43,207 nucleotides of DNA from Methanoculleus sp. (GTDB taxonomy: Archaea > Halobacteriota > Methanomicrobia > Methanomicrobiales > Methanoculleaceae), in the NCBI RefSeq assembly GCF_030019085.1, contig NZ_JASEFJ010000016.1, positions 1 through 43,207 on the forward strand, in the 5' to 3' direction. A program made the position numbers and the translations under genes. Numbering within the stretch: position 1 is the first letter of the stretch; the number at the start of each line of letters is the position of its first letter. The notes beneath the pieces were generated by a model. That model searched no databases. It saw only the letters and a program-made list of their open reading frames with translations, and was not told the DNA's origin. Shown here one piece after another: positions 8,030 through 16,870 of this stretch.

Positions 8030-8521
8030 GTGAAATCTGCACCCGTACACATCAGGGCCATCCAGGCCATTGTGGCGATCGGGATCTGCCTTGTAGCCGC
8101 CAGGATCGGGTCGGCGTTCACTCTGCCGGCAATTCCAACCTGGTATGCCTCCCTGGCAAAACCTGCCCTGACCCCGGAGGCATGGGTCTTTGCCCCGGTC
8201 TGGACGGTGCTCTACACCCTTATTGGCGTCGCGCTCTACCTGGTCTGGAGCAAGGGATGGAAGCAGAAGGGTGTACCTGTTGCGGTGGGGGTTTTTGGTG
8301 TCCAGTTATTCCTGAACGTTCTCTGGTCGTATGCCTTCTTCGCGCTACAGGCACCATTCCTTGCGCTCACCGTGATCCTGCTTCTCTGGATTGCAATCCT
8401 GTTGACGATAGTGGCTTTCTATAGGGTCTCGACCCCCGCAGCAGCACTTCTTATCCCATATCTCATCTGGGTTACCTTCGCGGCCTACCTCAACCACGGT
8501 ATCTACATTCTCAACCCATGA
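8030..8521 (+). CDS. tspO: TspO/MBR family membrane protein
   Basis: A 163-residue tryptophan-rich sensory protein of the TspO/peripheral benzodiazepine receptor family, expected to have five membrane helices. The diagnostic stretch is WYASLAKPALTPEAWVFAPV followed by WTVLYTLIGVALYLVW (about residues 40-75). Further hydrophobic helices run through VAVGVFGVQLFLNVLW, LALTVILLLWIAILL and the C-terminal LIPYLIWVTFAAYLN. The family binds porphyrins and related ligands; the role in methanogens is unknown. The start is GTG, probably leaderless. The gene is single, convergent with the CDP-alcohol phosphatidyltransferase gene, with about 10 bases between them. Confidence 0.92.
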   Translation: MKSAPVHIRAIQAIVAIGICLVAARIGSAFTLPAIPTWYASLAKPALTPEAWVFAPVWTVLYTLIGVALYLVWSKGWKQKGVPVAVGVFGVQLFLNVLWSYAFFALQAPFLALTVILLLWIAILLTIVAFYRVSTPAAALLIPYLIWVTFAAYLNHGIYILNP

Positions 8522-8531
8522 TCGGCAGCGA

Positions 8532-9134
8532 TCACTTTTTTTCAATCTCGCACCATACATGAATGAAACGCTGGATGGCGGTGTAGTGCCCCAGAATGCC
8601 GAATATTACCAGCAGCCAGCCAAGATAGTTCAAACCGTAGATCTCAACAGGTATCAGGACGGTGAGCGCTCCTGCAACGATGATCAGAACCAGACGATCC
8701 GCCCGGCCCAGTATGCCGCCGTAAAATCTGCCGACCCCTACAGCCTGCGCCTGGGTGCCGAGGTATGAGGACATCAGAACACCTGTCAACGCGAAGACCC
8801 CAATCTGCCAGGGGGCAGCACCGCCGGCAAATATTCCAGTGATTATGAAGATATCAGCGTATCTGTCGATAACATGGTCCAGGAAATCCCCGTGGGCCCC
8901 GGCGATCCCCATCTCACGTGCAAGCGCCCCATCGAGCGCATCAAACGCGGCGTTGAACGCGACCAGGATTGTGCCAAAGACTATCCCCCCGAGGTAGAAC
9001 GCGATGCCGGCAAGCGCCGATACTATGAGCGATCCAACCGTCAGGGCGTCCGGCGTTACGCCTGCCCTCCGTACCAGGTTTATCGCGGGCTGCATGATGC
9101 GCTGGGCCTGCGGCCGATACTGGTCAAGCGTCAT
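8532..9134 (-). CDS. CDP-alcohol phosphatidyltransferase (archaetidylinositol phosphate synthase-like)
   Basis: Integral membrane enzyme of the CDP-alcohol phosphatidyltransferase family, 200 residues with the start chosen here. The family signature D-x2-D-G-x2-A-R-x8-G-x3-D-x3-D is complete: AFDALDGALAREMG followed by GDFLDHVIDRY (about residues 58-87). Several hydrophobic helices follow (IGVFALTGVLMSSYLG, LVLIIVAGALTVLIPVEIYG, LGWLLVIFGILGHYTAI). The best match is the archaeal group making archaetidylinositol phosphate or related ether lipids, but the polar head group cannot be fixed from sequence. The frame is open upstream to 9224, but MTLDQYRPQAQ at 9134 overlaps the previous stop as ATGA and gives the usual N-terminus. 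It ends the pyrG-guaAb-argD-hisC operon. Confidence 0.87.
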   Translation of the reverse strand: MTLDQYRPQAQRIMQPAINLVRRAGVTPDALTVGSLIVSALAGIAFYLGGIVFGTILVAFNAAFDALDGALAREMGIAGAHGDFLDHVIDRYADIFIITGIFAGGAAPWQIGVFALTGVLMSSYLGTQAQAVGVGRFYGGILGRADRLVLIIVAGALTVLIPVEIYGLNYLGWLLVIFGILGHYTAIQRFIHVWCEIEKK

Positions 9135-9643
9135 ACCCAATTCTCCAGGTAGTCCGTCCAGTCGATTGACCCACAGGAGGGGGGGAGTTCTCCCCGGATA
9201 AATCGCTCTACCATCCAGGCACACCCCTCGACGGAGAGATCGGTTGTATCCACCTCCATGACGTGCTCATACGGGTGTTCCTCGAGCGTCTCGATCAGGA
9301 TCACGTCAAGCGCCTCTGCCTCAACATTCTCTGCGATCTTTGCCTCAGGGTAGCCCCGCTGCTCAAGACGCCGTCGAAGGACGTCCGGACGACACCGGAG
9401 CACCACCACCAGGTCACAGGGGAGGAGATGGGCGAGATGCCCCTCGATTATCCCGTCAACATGCTCGAACTCCTCCACCCAGCGGTCGGTATCAACCACC
9501 ATCGTCTGTCGGGCGCGGTCCTCCTCCAGGATGTAGGGCTGAACTGTATCTAAAAGGTGAACGATCATGTAGCCGCGCCGCTCGAGTTCGGCAGCAACGG
9601 ATGTCTTGCCGGTTCCAGGCGTGCCTGTGAGCCCCACCATCAT
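9131..9643 (-). CDS. Fap7/AK6-type adenylate kinase-like protein
   Basis: A 170-residue P-loop nucleoside monophosphate kinase of the Fap7/AK6 group. Walker A is GLTGTPGTGKTS at residues 4-15, followed by VAAELERRGYMIVHL. The middle carries DGIIEGHLAHLLPCDLVVVL and the lid-like RPDVLRRRLEQRGYPEAKIAEN typical of AK6. The C-terminal YEHVMEVDTT resembles the family. In eukaryotes and archaea the family acts in small ribosomal subunit maturation with adenylate kinase or ATPase activity. It overlaps hisC upstream (ATGA) and the phosphatidyltransferase downstream (4 bases), so it is co-translated with both. Confidence 0.88.
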   Translation of the reverse strand: MMVGLTGTPGTGKTSVAAELERRGYMIVHLLDTVQPYILEEDRARQTMVVDTDRWVEEFEHVDGIIEGHLAHLLPCDLVVVLRCRPDVLRRRLEQRGYPEAKIAENVEAEALDVILIETLEEHPYEHVMEVDTTDLSVEGCAWMVERFIRGELPPSCGSIDWTDYLENWV

Positions 9644-10698
9644 AGGTCGCGTATCGCCTCCAGAAATAGAGCATTCTCCAGGTCGTCACCTATACTGACC
9701 CTGATGTAGTGGTCGCCGAGTCCGGGGAAGGAGGTGCAGGACCTCACCAGGACACCCCGTGCCGCGAGATATTCCACCGCCTCGTCGGCGGTACGTGGGG
9801 CAACATCTATCATGACAAAGTTTGCATCGGAGGGATGCGCACCCGGGATCTCCTCGATAAACCGCCGCCTCCAGCGCAGGACATGTTCACGGGTCTCGCG
9901 CACCCTCTCCTCCTCCGTGAGGGCGACCGCGGCAGCTGCGGCGGAGACGGAGTTCAGCGCAAACGGTGTTGCCGCCCGATTGTAGAACGGTTCAAGCCAT
10001 CCAGGCACGAAGGCGTAACCCACCCGCAACCCAGCCAGAGCGAAGATCTTTGACATCGTCCGACCGATCACAAGGTTTTCGTGCCGGCGCATGAGCGGCC
10101 GGTAATCCATATCCGAGAACTCGACGTAAGCGTTGTCCAGGAATAACAAGCCCTCCAGACCCTCCAGTATCTCCGCGACCGTTTCGAGCGGGGTGGTGTT
10201 CCCCGTCGGGTTGTTCGGGGCGCATAGGAACGCAAGTTTTGCGTCTTTGCATGCCCTGCTGAAGTCTGCCGGGTCGACCGAGAAGTCCTCTCTCCTCCGC
10301 GGGACGCTCACCACCCGGGCACCGTGCGCCATGGCCGCAATCCCGTAGAAGGAGAAGGTTGGCGTCGAGACCACCACAGCCTCACCGGGCTCTACGACCG
10401 TCCGGATCAGCGTCTCGATGACGCCGTCCATCCCGGCGCCGGTTACAAACCGGTAATCTCCGTGGTAGCGGCGGAGCGCCTCAACGAACACCGACGCACG
10501 CTCGTCCGGGTAACGGTTCGCTTCCCGTAGTGCAGCGCAACCCGCCTCGATCACGTTCTGAGATGGAGGTCGAGGATTCTCGTTGCTCGCGAGGAGGGCA
10601 ACCCGGTCGATACCGTGTTCCCGTGCCACGTCCGCGGCCTTCTTAGCAAAGTAGTAGCCGCTCGACTCTAAGAAACACGCCCTAACCAAGCGCTGCAT
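9640..10698 (-). CDS. hisC: Histidinol-phosphate aminotransferase
   Basis: A 352-residue PLP aminotransferase of the HisC group, interconverting imidazole acetol phosphate and histidinol phosphate in histidine synthesis. Marks are LASNENPRPPSQNVIEA near the N-terminus, the turn FLCAPNNPTGNT, the acidic FLDNAYVEFS, and the PLP lysine in RTMSKIFALAGLRVGYAF. The C-terminal RVSIGDDLENALFLEAI also fits HisC. Substrate could instead be an aromatic amino acid, since HisC-like proteins vary. It overlaps argD by 17 bases and the kinase gene by 4, and no other his gene is in the window. Confidence 0.87.
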   Translation of the reverse strand: MQRLVRACFLESSGYYFAKKAADVAREHGIDRVALLASNENPRPPSQNVIEAGCAALREANRYPDERASVFVEALRRYHGDYRFVTGAGMDGVIETLIRTVVEPGEAVVVSTPTFSFYGIAAMAHGARVVSVPRRREDFSVDPADFSRACKDAKLAFLCAPNNPTGNTTPLETVAEILEGLEGLLFLDNAYVEFSDMDYRPLMRRHENLVIGRTMSKIFALAGLRVGYAFVPGWLEPFYNRAATPFALNSVSAAAAAVALTEEERVRETREHVLRWRRRFIEEIPGAHPSDANFVMIDVAPRTADEAVEYLAARGVLVRSCTSFPGLGDHYIRVSIGDDLENALFLEAIRDL

Positions 10699-11806
10699 TG
10701 ATTACTCCGACAGCCGTCTCTATCTCCTCGTCTGTGATCACAAGCGGCGGTATCAACCGGAGGTTTCCATCGGCGGCGCAGTTGACAAGAACACCGTTCT
10801 CAGCGCAGGTCTGCTGCACCTCCGAACAGCGATCACCGACCGAGATACCGATCATCAGACCACGACCACGTGGGGTGTGAAGGGCAAGCCCCTTCATGAA
10901 CAACTCGCCCTTCCGGGAGACGTCAGGGAGAACCTCCTCTATGACGCCGATCGTCGCTAGCCCCGCCGCACAGGCAACCGGCCCGCCGGCGAAGGTGCTC
11001 CCGTGCTCACCCTTCCTGAACTCCAGTCCCTCGCGCGCAACGAGCGCTCCGATGGGAAACCCGCTTGCAAGCCCTTTTGCGATCGTGACGATATCAGGGG
11101 TGACACCGGTGTGCTGGAAGGCAAACCACCTCCCTGTCCGGCCCATACCTGTCTGCACTTCATCGACGATCATCAGCGCACCAGAATCATCACAGATCTC
11201 CCGGATACCCTGGAGGAAATCGTCGGGAGGGATCAGGACGCCCGCTTCTCCCTGGATCGATTCTACAAAGACCCCGGCGGTATCACCATCGACGGCCTCC
11301 GCCAGAGCGTCAAGGTCACCGTAGTCGACGAAGGTGCAGGGGGGGGAGAGCGGTTCGAAAGGTTCGCGGATCGCTGGTTTATGGGTGATTGCAAGCGATC
11401 CGCACGTCCTGCCGTGGAACCCGTGGGTGAACGCTACAAACTTCTTTCGGCCGGTCCGGATACGGGCAAGCTTGATCGCTCCCTCATTCGCCTCTGCCCC
11501 GGAGTTTGAGAAGAACACTTTTGCAAGCCCGGTGATCTCTACAAGCCTCTCTGCAAGTTCCGCCTGGTTCGGGACGTAGTAGAGGTTTGAACAGTGAATC
11601 AGTTGCTTTGCCTGGTCACAGATCGCTCTGACCACCTTCGGGTGGCAGTGACCGGTGCTGCAGACCGCAATGCCCCCAACACAATCGATGTACTCCTGTC
11701 CCCGGTCGTCCCAGACGCGCGACCCCGCGCCGCGGACGATCTTGATCGTCCGTGAGAACGCCGGCATGTAGTAGCGTGCATCAAGTTCTCGTGAATCTTT
11801 CTCCAT
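10682..11806 (-). CDS. argD: Acetylornithine aminotransferase (class III)
   Basis: PLP enzyme of class III that transaminates N-acetylglutamate semialdehyde to N-acetylornithine in arginine synthesis; it may also serve in the lysine branch. Features are RYYMPAFSRTIKIVRGAGSRVWD, FFSNSGAEANEGAIKLAR, FAHGFHGRT-type sequence (FTHGFHGRTCGSLA), VDEVQTGMGRTGRWFAFQHTG, and the PLP lysine in TIAKGLASGFPIGALVA. The frame opens with GTG at 11818, but the ATG at 11806 follows GTGAGG at a six-base spacing and gives MEKDSRELDARYYMP, the more usual start. The length of 374 residues is slightly short but complete. It lies 8 bases after guaAb and overlaps hisC. Confidence 0.9.
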   Translation of the reverse strand: MEKDSRELDARYYMPAFSRTIKIVRGAGSRVWDDRGQEYIDCVGGIAVCSTGHCHPKVVRAICDQAKQLIHCSNLYYVPNQAELAERLVEITGLAKVFFSNSGAEANEGAIKLARIRTGRKKFVAFTHGFHGRTCGSLAITHKPAIREPFEPLSPPCTFVDYGDLDALAEAVDGDTAGVFVESIQGEAGVLIPPDDFLQGIREICDDSGALMIVDEVQTGMGRTGRWFAFQHTGVTPDIVTIAKGLASGFPIGALVAREGLEFRKGEHGSTFAGGPVACAAGLATIGVIEEVLPDVSRKGELFMKGLALHTPRGRGLMIGISVGDRCSEVQQTCAENGVLVNCAADGNLRLIPPLVITDEEIETAVGVINAALG

Positions 11807-11814
11807 TCTCTTCC

Positions 11815-12732
11815 TCACTCATACTCGATCGTTGCGGGGGGTTTTGAGGTGACGTCATAGACTACCCTGGATACACCGGGAATCTCGGAGGTGATCCGTG
11901 TCGTGATCCGGGAGAGGGTCTCATAGGGGAGATACAGAGGTTCGGCGGTCATCCCATCCCTTGACCGGACGGCCCTAACAGCGACGATCCAGCCATGAAG
12001 CCGGACGTCCCCTTTGACGCCGGTCCCGAGACCGATTAGAGCCGCAAAACACTGCCAGGGTCTGAAATCTTCCACCAGACACTCCTCGACTATGGCGTTT
12101 GCCTCCCGGACGATCTCGATCTTCTCTCTCGTCACCTCACCTAACACACGGACGGCAAGCCCCGGACCTGGAAAGGGCATCCGGTGCTGAATCTCCGCCG
12201 GGAGTCCAAGTGCAGCGGCAACCTCACGTACCTCGTCCTTGTAGAGGTCGGCAAGCGGTTCGATGACGCCCTTAAAATCGATCTTGAGAGGCATGCCCCC
12301 AACATTGTGGTGACTCTTGATACCCCCCTCGCTCTCGATACGGTCAGGGTAGATCGTCCCCTGAAGGAGCATCGTTGCTCCCGTCCGTTTTGCCTCGCGC
12401 TCAAACACCCTTATAAACTTCTCACCGATGACCTTACGCTTCTCCTCAGGGTCGGTTACGCCCGCGAGCGCCTCGAAGAACTCGTCTGCGGCGTCCACCA
12501 CGCGGAGGTTTGTATCGGCAAATAGCGAACTCACCCGCCCGGTCTCTCCCTTTCGCATGAGCCCGGTATCCACATATATCGGGATCAATCGATCGCCTAT
12601 CGCGCGTGCTCCAAGCGCCGCGCAGACCGATGAGTCCACGCCGCCGGAGAGTGCCATCACAACCTTCTCATCGCCGGCAGCATCGCGTATTTCCCTGACT
12701 GCCTGATCGATAAACTTCTCAACGTTTACCAT
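11815..12732 (-). CDS. guaAb: GMP synthase, ATP pyrophosphatase subunit B
   Basis: The PP-loop ATP pyrophosphatase subunit that adenylates XMP and makes GMP. Archaea usually encode the amidotransferase subunit as a separate gene, and it is not in this window. The PP-loop is [15 protein letters not shown] (about residues 27-41), followed by [38 protein letters not shown], and [18 protein letters not shown]. The dimerisation domain ends in [10 protein letters not shown], the conserved C-terminus. Length is 305 residues from [10 protein letters not shown], which is preferred over the MSR start three codons earlier. It overlaps the end of pyrG by 14 bases. Confidence 0.95.
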   Translation of the reverse strand: MVNVEKFIDQAVREIRDAAGDEKVVMALSGGVDSSVCAALGARAIGDRLIPIYVDTGLMRKGETGRVSSLFADTNLRVVDAADEFFEALAGVTDPEEKRKVIGEKFIRVFEREAKRTGATMLLQGTIYPDRIESEGGIKSHHNVGGMPLKIDFKGVIEPLADLYKDEVREVAAALGLPAEIQHRMPFPGPGLAVRVLGEVTREKIEIVREANAIVEECLVEDFRPWQCFAALIGLGTGVKGDVRLHGWIVAVRAVRSRDGMTAEPLYLPYETLSRITTRITSEIPGVSRVVYDVTSKPPATIEYE

Positions 12733-14329
12733 TCTGCTCAATCACCTGGTTCTGGGTAGATTTATTCTTCTTGCATGCCTCTACAAAGCCGAGGTAGGGC
12801 GGTGAGGGGTGTGTCGGGCTCGACCTGAACTCGGGGTGGAACTGTGTCGCAAGGAAGAAGGGATGATCCGGAATCTCACAGACCTCCATGCGTTGCTCGC
12901 AGAAACCTGAGAATACCAGCCCGGCGGCTTCAAGGTCGGCGATGAACGCGGGGTTCACCTCGTAGCGGTGGCGGTGCCGCTCCACGATCGAGGTTCTGCC
13001 ATAGAGCCTGGCAACCAGCGTCCCTTCTTTGAGCGTCACGTTACAGTCGCCAAGGCGCATCGTGCCCCCAAGTTCGCTGACACCCTCCTGCTCGGGGAGA
13101 AGAGCAATGACATGCGTCCCTTCATCCATCTCCTCGCTTGTGGCGTCCTCTATGCCAACTACGTGCCGGGCATACTCGATCACGGCGAGCTGGAAACCGA
13201 GGCAGAGACCGAGGTAGGGTTTAGAGTTCTCACGGGCGTAGCGGATCGCCTGGATCTTACCCTCGACACCCCGTTTCCCGAACCCCCCGGGAACCAGGAT
13301 ACCGTCGACATCGGCGAGATCCCTGGGTTCGAACGTCTCCGCATCCAGCCACCGGATGTTCACCTCGGTGGAGAGAGCCCTGCCAGCATGCTTGAGCGCC
13401 TCCTTGATGGACATGTAGACATCCTCGATCCCGTACTTGCTTACTATGGCAACCGTCACCCGGTTGGTGTACTCCTGAGAGACAACCCTGTACCAGGCTG
13501 GATCCGGCTCCCTGTTCTCCAGTCCAAGGTAGTTGCAGACGACGTCAGCCAGTCCTTCTTTCTCGAGTTCCACCGGGATCTGGTAGACGTCAGGGACGTC
13601 CTTTGCAGAGATTACAGCTTTTACGGGGACATCGGTGAAGGCGGATACCTTCTTCTTTGTCTGCGGGCTGAGCACCTCTCTGCTCCTGCCAACGATAATG
13701 TCTGGCTGCAACCCGAGTTCCCGGAGTGCCTTGACTGAGTGCTGTGTGGGTTTGGTCTTATGGTCACCCATCGTGTCGACAGGTACAAGGGTGACGTGGA
13801 CCAGGATCATATCCTCTCGTGGAAGCTCGCCATGCATCTGCCGTATGGCCTCCAAAAACGGCATGCTCTCGATGTCACCCACCGTGCCGCCGACCTCTAC
13901 AAGACAGATCTCGGCTCTCCTGCCGCCGTCGACAGGTTCCTCGGCCGCACGCCTGATGCTCTGCTTGATCTCATCAGTGATGTGTGGGATTATCTGGACG
14001 GTCGCGCCGAGGAAGTCTCCCCGGCGCTCCTTCTCGATGACGTTGCGGTAGACCTTGCCCGTTGTTATGTTGTGGATCGATTTAAGGTTGATATCCAGGA
14101 ACCGCTCGTAGTTACCGAGATCAAGATCGACCTCCCCGCCGTCGGAGAGGACGAAGACCTCCCCGTGCTGGGCAGGGTTCATCGTGCCGGCATCGATGTT
14201 CAGGTATGGATCTATCTTTACCGCCGTCACCTCATAGCCGCGATTCTTTAAGATTCGGCCGATGGACGCGGTGGTTATACCTTTCCCGAGTCCGCTCATG
14301 ACGCCGCCGGTTACAACGATGTACTTCAA
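12719..14329 (-). CDS. pyrG: CTP synthase (glutamine hydrolysing)
   Basis: Makes CTP from UTP, ATP and glutamine. The synthetase domain (about residues 1-270) opens with the P-loop [20 protein letters not shown] and has [15 protein letters not shown] and [15 protein letters not shown]. The class I glutamine amidotransferase domain follows, with the nucleophile cysteine in [14 protein letters not shown] and the histidine/glutamate pair in [11 protein letters not shown]. Length is 536 residues, normal. The start is TTG behind GGGGAGGAG at a seven-base spacing. It heads the operon with guaAb, so CTP and GMP synthesis are co-expressed. Confidence 0.96.
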   Translation of the reverse strand: MKYIVVTGGVMSGLGKGITTASIGRILKNRGYEVTAVKIDPYLNIDAGTMNPAQHGEVFVLSDGGEVDLDLGNYERFLDINLKSIHNITTGKVYRNVIEKERRGDFLGATVQIIPHITDEIKQSIRRAAEEPVDGGRRAEICLVEVGGTVGDIESMPFLEAIRQMHGELPREDMILVHVTLVPVDTMGDHKTKPTQHSVKALRELGLQPDIIVGRSREVLSPQTKKKVSAFTDVPVKAVISAKDVPDVYQIPVELEKEGLADVVCNYLGLENREPDPAWYRVVSQEYTNRVTVAIVSKYGIEDVYMSIKEALKHAGRALSTEVNIRWLDAETFEPRDLADVDGILVPGGFGKRGVEGKIQAIRYARENSKPYLGLCLGFQLAVIEYARHVVGIEDATSEEMDEGTHVIALLPEQEGVSELGGTMRLGDCNVTLKEGTLVARLYGRTSIVERHRHRYEVNPAFIADLEAAGLVFSGFCEQRMEVCEIPDHPFFLATQFHPEFRSSPTHPSPPYLGFVEACKKNKSTQNQVIEQNGKR

Positions 14330-14447
14330 ACTCTCGCTCCTCCCCGATCGTTTCCAGATCTTTATCTCCTAAATATGTGATCTCGCCTATTGAGAATCTA
14401 TTGTTCTGGAGATCCCGCGCGCCCCACTGCCTTATGAGAGGGCAGCG

Positions 14448-14858
14448 CTACCTTCCGATAACCGCATAAGATGTCGATGTCCTGGAGAGAAGCGTCCCAT
14501 CCTCTCCGCTCGTGACCTCGCCGTCTGCAAACGCCACCCTGCGACCCTTGCGGATGACATCTCCGGTGGCGACGATCGTCCCGGTATTGACGCCCTTTAT
14601 GAAACAGGTGTGCTCGTCGATCGTAGCGATCCGCTCCCCCTCTTCAAGGAGGGTGTAAAGCGCAAGCGCGACCGCCTCGTCTGCAAGCGCCACGTAAACC
14701 CCGCCCTGGAGCCACCCGGCACCGTTCAGCATCTCCGGTCTGACTTTCATCGAGAGACTGGCATGCCCATCTCCGAAACCCTCAATCTCTATATCCATCA
14801 TCTTGAAGAAGGGATTCACATCCCTTCCAACCTCTTTTAACCTCTCAATGTAGCCCAT
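14448..14858 (-). CDS. PaaI-type hotdog-fold thioesterase
   Basis: A 136-residue single hotdog domain of the PaaI thioesterase group. Key parts are NPFFKMMDIEIEGFGDGHASLSM, the helix entry NGAGWLQGGVYVALADEAVALAL (in which the usual HGG is replaced by QGG with a D-E pair in the helix), and FIKGVNTGTIVATGDVIRKGRRVAFADGEV. The family hydrolyses acyl-CoA thioesters; the substrate is unknown. The frame is open to 14975, but those 39 extra codons fall within a repeat-rich stretch, and MGYIERLKEVGRDVNPFF at 14858 is a natural start. It stands alone on the minus strand downstream of pyrG's promoter region. Confidence 0.83.
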   Translation of the reverse strand: MGYIERLKEVGRDVNPFFKMMDIEIEGFGDGHASLSMKVRPEMLNGAGWLQGGVYVALADEAVALALYTLLEEGERIATIDEHTCFIKGVNTGTIVATGDVIRKGRRVAFADGEVTSGEDGTLLSRTSTSYAVIGR

Positions 14859-14983
14859 GCTATCGTGCCTGCCTTCGTGAGGGTTTGAAATGAGCCGGGA
14901 TAAGCATTGTGAATGCGGGTTCCGGTTGCGAACCGGTGTTTTCCTCCATCTCATGGACTTTGAGGTGTTGCGCAACGCAACAG

Positions 14984-15105
14984 GAGGCCATCAAATCAAC
15001 GGATCTGAGATATAGGCTCGCCACTGTTTCCCTGGGGTGTGCCTGGAGACCGTGAGACCGGTTCACCGATGCAATCAAATCACTCGTGTTGAACCTCCCT
15101 CGTCA
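14984..15105 (-). repeat. Dispersed repeat, copy 1
   Basis: The reverse complement of this segment aligns over its whole length with 21678-21797. The first 58 bases align without gaps and with about nine differences, around a shared core CCGGTCTCACGGTCT preceded by GATTGCATCGG. Both copies end in GTTGATTTGATGGCCTC. The middle third is diverged. The copies lie in opposite orientation. Confidence 0.75.
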
Positions 15106-15410
15106 AACTGACCCCCTCCAGCCGCTTCAAAATTGCAGGCACTGAGTGGCGTTTGACCCACGGTTGCCGTGCCAGGGACGCATAATGGGGTGGTCTCCGG
15201 CGATGCTCATCCATCCGAGATCAGTCTCCTGCAGGTGGTTTTATCAAACGGGGGTATAGCCACAGAGTGTTGGTTTGGTAGCCACAACCGGTCGGGGAAA
15301 CGGGTCACGCAAAACGACTTTTTTCTGTCCTGCAGGGTATCTACAGGCATTTGTGCAAAGAACGGTAGATCGAAACCCAAAAATTCCTGCCGTCTTACAC
15401 CTGGTGAGCA

Positions 15411-15434
15411 TATGACAACAAATATGACAACAAA
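15411..15434 (+). repeat. Tandem 12-base repeat in promoter of unknown gene
   Basis: TATGACAACAAA occurs twice back to back and runs into TATCTC, a TATA-like stretch. The element ends about 30 bases before the ATG at 15464, so it overlaps the expected TATA/BRE position. It could be a regulator binding site, but this is inference. Confidence 0.55.
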
Positions 15435-15463
15435 TATCTCTTCCACCTTCCACCAGTAGATCC

Positions 15464-16639
15464 ATGGAAAGAGCGTGGCAGCCAGAGGCTCTCCAGAACA
15501 GGAGACTCGAGCAACTCAGAGCTACCATGGACGACTATATCGAGAAGAATATCGGGCAGATCGAGGAAAACCTCCCGGTCTTCTTCGGGCATGTTGCCGC
15601 CACGCTCGACCGTTCATTTCCCGACCTCGATGACAGAACTTACGATGATTTCATCGATGAAACAGGTTTTGCACTTCTTAACGCAAAGCGCGACCCGCCG
15701 ACCCCTGAGTTCCTGGAGAAGGTCCTGCGGCATGCGGTGGGGAACAAGAGAGAGCAGAAGGGGCGGGCAACGCTTGAGGTGATGGTGGCCCTCAGGCTTA
15801 TCGACATTGGCGTTTATTATCAGGCGCTTGAGTACCTTTCGCGCCACAGGAACCATGACGTCCGCATCAACGCCGCCATGGCCTACTGCTACTACGCGCT
15901 CTCCCTGGCAAAGAATCAGAGTCCGGGTCCCCGTCCTGACGACATGGAACTCCAGGCCCGCGAGGAGATGCTGACGCTTGCCCGGGTTCGTCCCCCGCTC
16001 AGTCGCCTTGGGCCACTCGATCGTAAGGAGAGCCGACTGAACTCAATATTCTGGTACATGCTGGACCTGGCGTTTGCCTGGTTCCCGAGCGAGCCGGAGT
16101 TCTACCGCATCGGCATCTCGTGGACGAAACATGTGGGGGATGCCGAACGCCGCCAGCAACTCCTCGACCGTGCCACGGAACATTTCCCGAACGACAGGTA
16201 CTTCCTGGCTGAGGCTTTCAACACCAGTGTGGACATGCGCAACGGGAGCGGTGCCGCGTCTATAGTGAAACAGATGATGCAGCAGTTTCCAGACGACCAC
16301 GAACCGCTCTATTACGGAATGAAACTGGCAATCCTTGGTGGAAAACCAAGATCATACGCAAGGTTTCGGAAACTTGCAATCTTGAAGGAGTTTCCCCGTC
16401 ACCTGCTCCTGCTACTTGACACCGTGCTCGAGGTTATGTGTAACCACAGGACCGAGAGTCTTCTCTGCTTTGAGGAGGTGAAAAAAACCTTTACTGCGCG
16501 CGGTTACTACCTGACGGCGCTGGAGTATATACTCCGTGACTTCGTCGAAGGGGACGAAGAACGTGCTAAACGCGCCAGATCTACGTTTTTCTCGAGCGTT
16601 GACCAGTATTGTATGCAGACACTCAAGATCAGGACATAA
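15464..16639 (+). CDS. Unrecognised helical-repeat protein
   Basis: I do not recognise the family. The 391-residue product is almost entirely helical, soluble and without signal peptide or membrane helix. Several paired helices look TPR-like: EVMVALRLIDIGVYYQALEYL, NDRYFLAEAFNTSVDMRNG, LYYGMKLAILGGKPRSYARF, and YLTALEYILRDFVEGDEERAK. An N-terminal segment of about 100 residues with DDYIEKNIGQIEENLPVFF may be a separate helical domain. The gene has a plausible leaderless promoter and is followed after 231 bases by a PAS protein in the same direction, so a link with signalling is possible but only by position. Confidence 0.7.
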   Translation: MERAWQPEALQNRRLEQLRATMDDYIEKNIGQIEENLPVFFGHVAATLDRSFPDLDDRTYDDFIDETGFALLNAKRDPPTPEFLEKVLRHAVGNKREQKGRATLEVMVALRLIDIGVYYQALEYLSRHRNHDVRINAAMAYCYYALSLAKNQSPGPRPDDMELQAREEMLTLARVRPPLSRLGPLDRKESRLNSIFWYMLDLAFAWFPSEPEFYRIGISWTKHVGDAERRQQLLDRATEHFPNDRYFLAEAFNTSVDMRNGSGAASIVKQMMQQFPDDHEPLYYGMKLAILGGKPRSYARFRKLAILKEFPRHLLLLLDTVLEVMCNHRTESLLCFEEVKKTFTARGYYLTALEYILRDFVEGDEERAKRARSTFFSSVDQYCMQTLKIRT

Positions 16640-16870
16640 TGGATGTGGTGGTACGATCGATCATTCAGGGGGTAAAATGACCGGGTGTGACAGAGGACGT
16701 GCCCCGCCAGACTTTGTAGCCGGGTGCCAGGATGGTCGGTCGAAGCGGCGATCCTCAAACGTTGAGCAGAAAGGCATAGCGATGAATATATTTACTCCAG
16801 AGAGAAGAACATCCTTCAAAGTGTGCCCACAAGCCAGGATAGGCAGGCAACTCGTGAGGATCTGATTGCG

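Larger units (their letters stand above)
14859..15463. other. Intergenic region without a convincing gene; holds one copy of a dispersed repeat
   Basis: No reading frame here shows a recognisable protein. The left part holds copy 1 of a dispersed repeat on the minus strand. The right part ends in the tandem 12-base repeat and the probable promoter of the gene at 15464. The middle (15110-15400) shows nothing I can interpret. Confidence 0.6.

Noticed and set aside
14859-14975. N-terminal extension of the thioesterase
   Set aside because: The 39 extra codons have no family similarity and run towards the dispersed repeat; the internal ATG gives the normal length.
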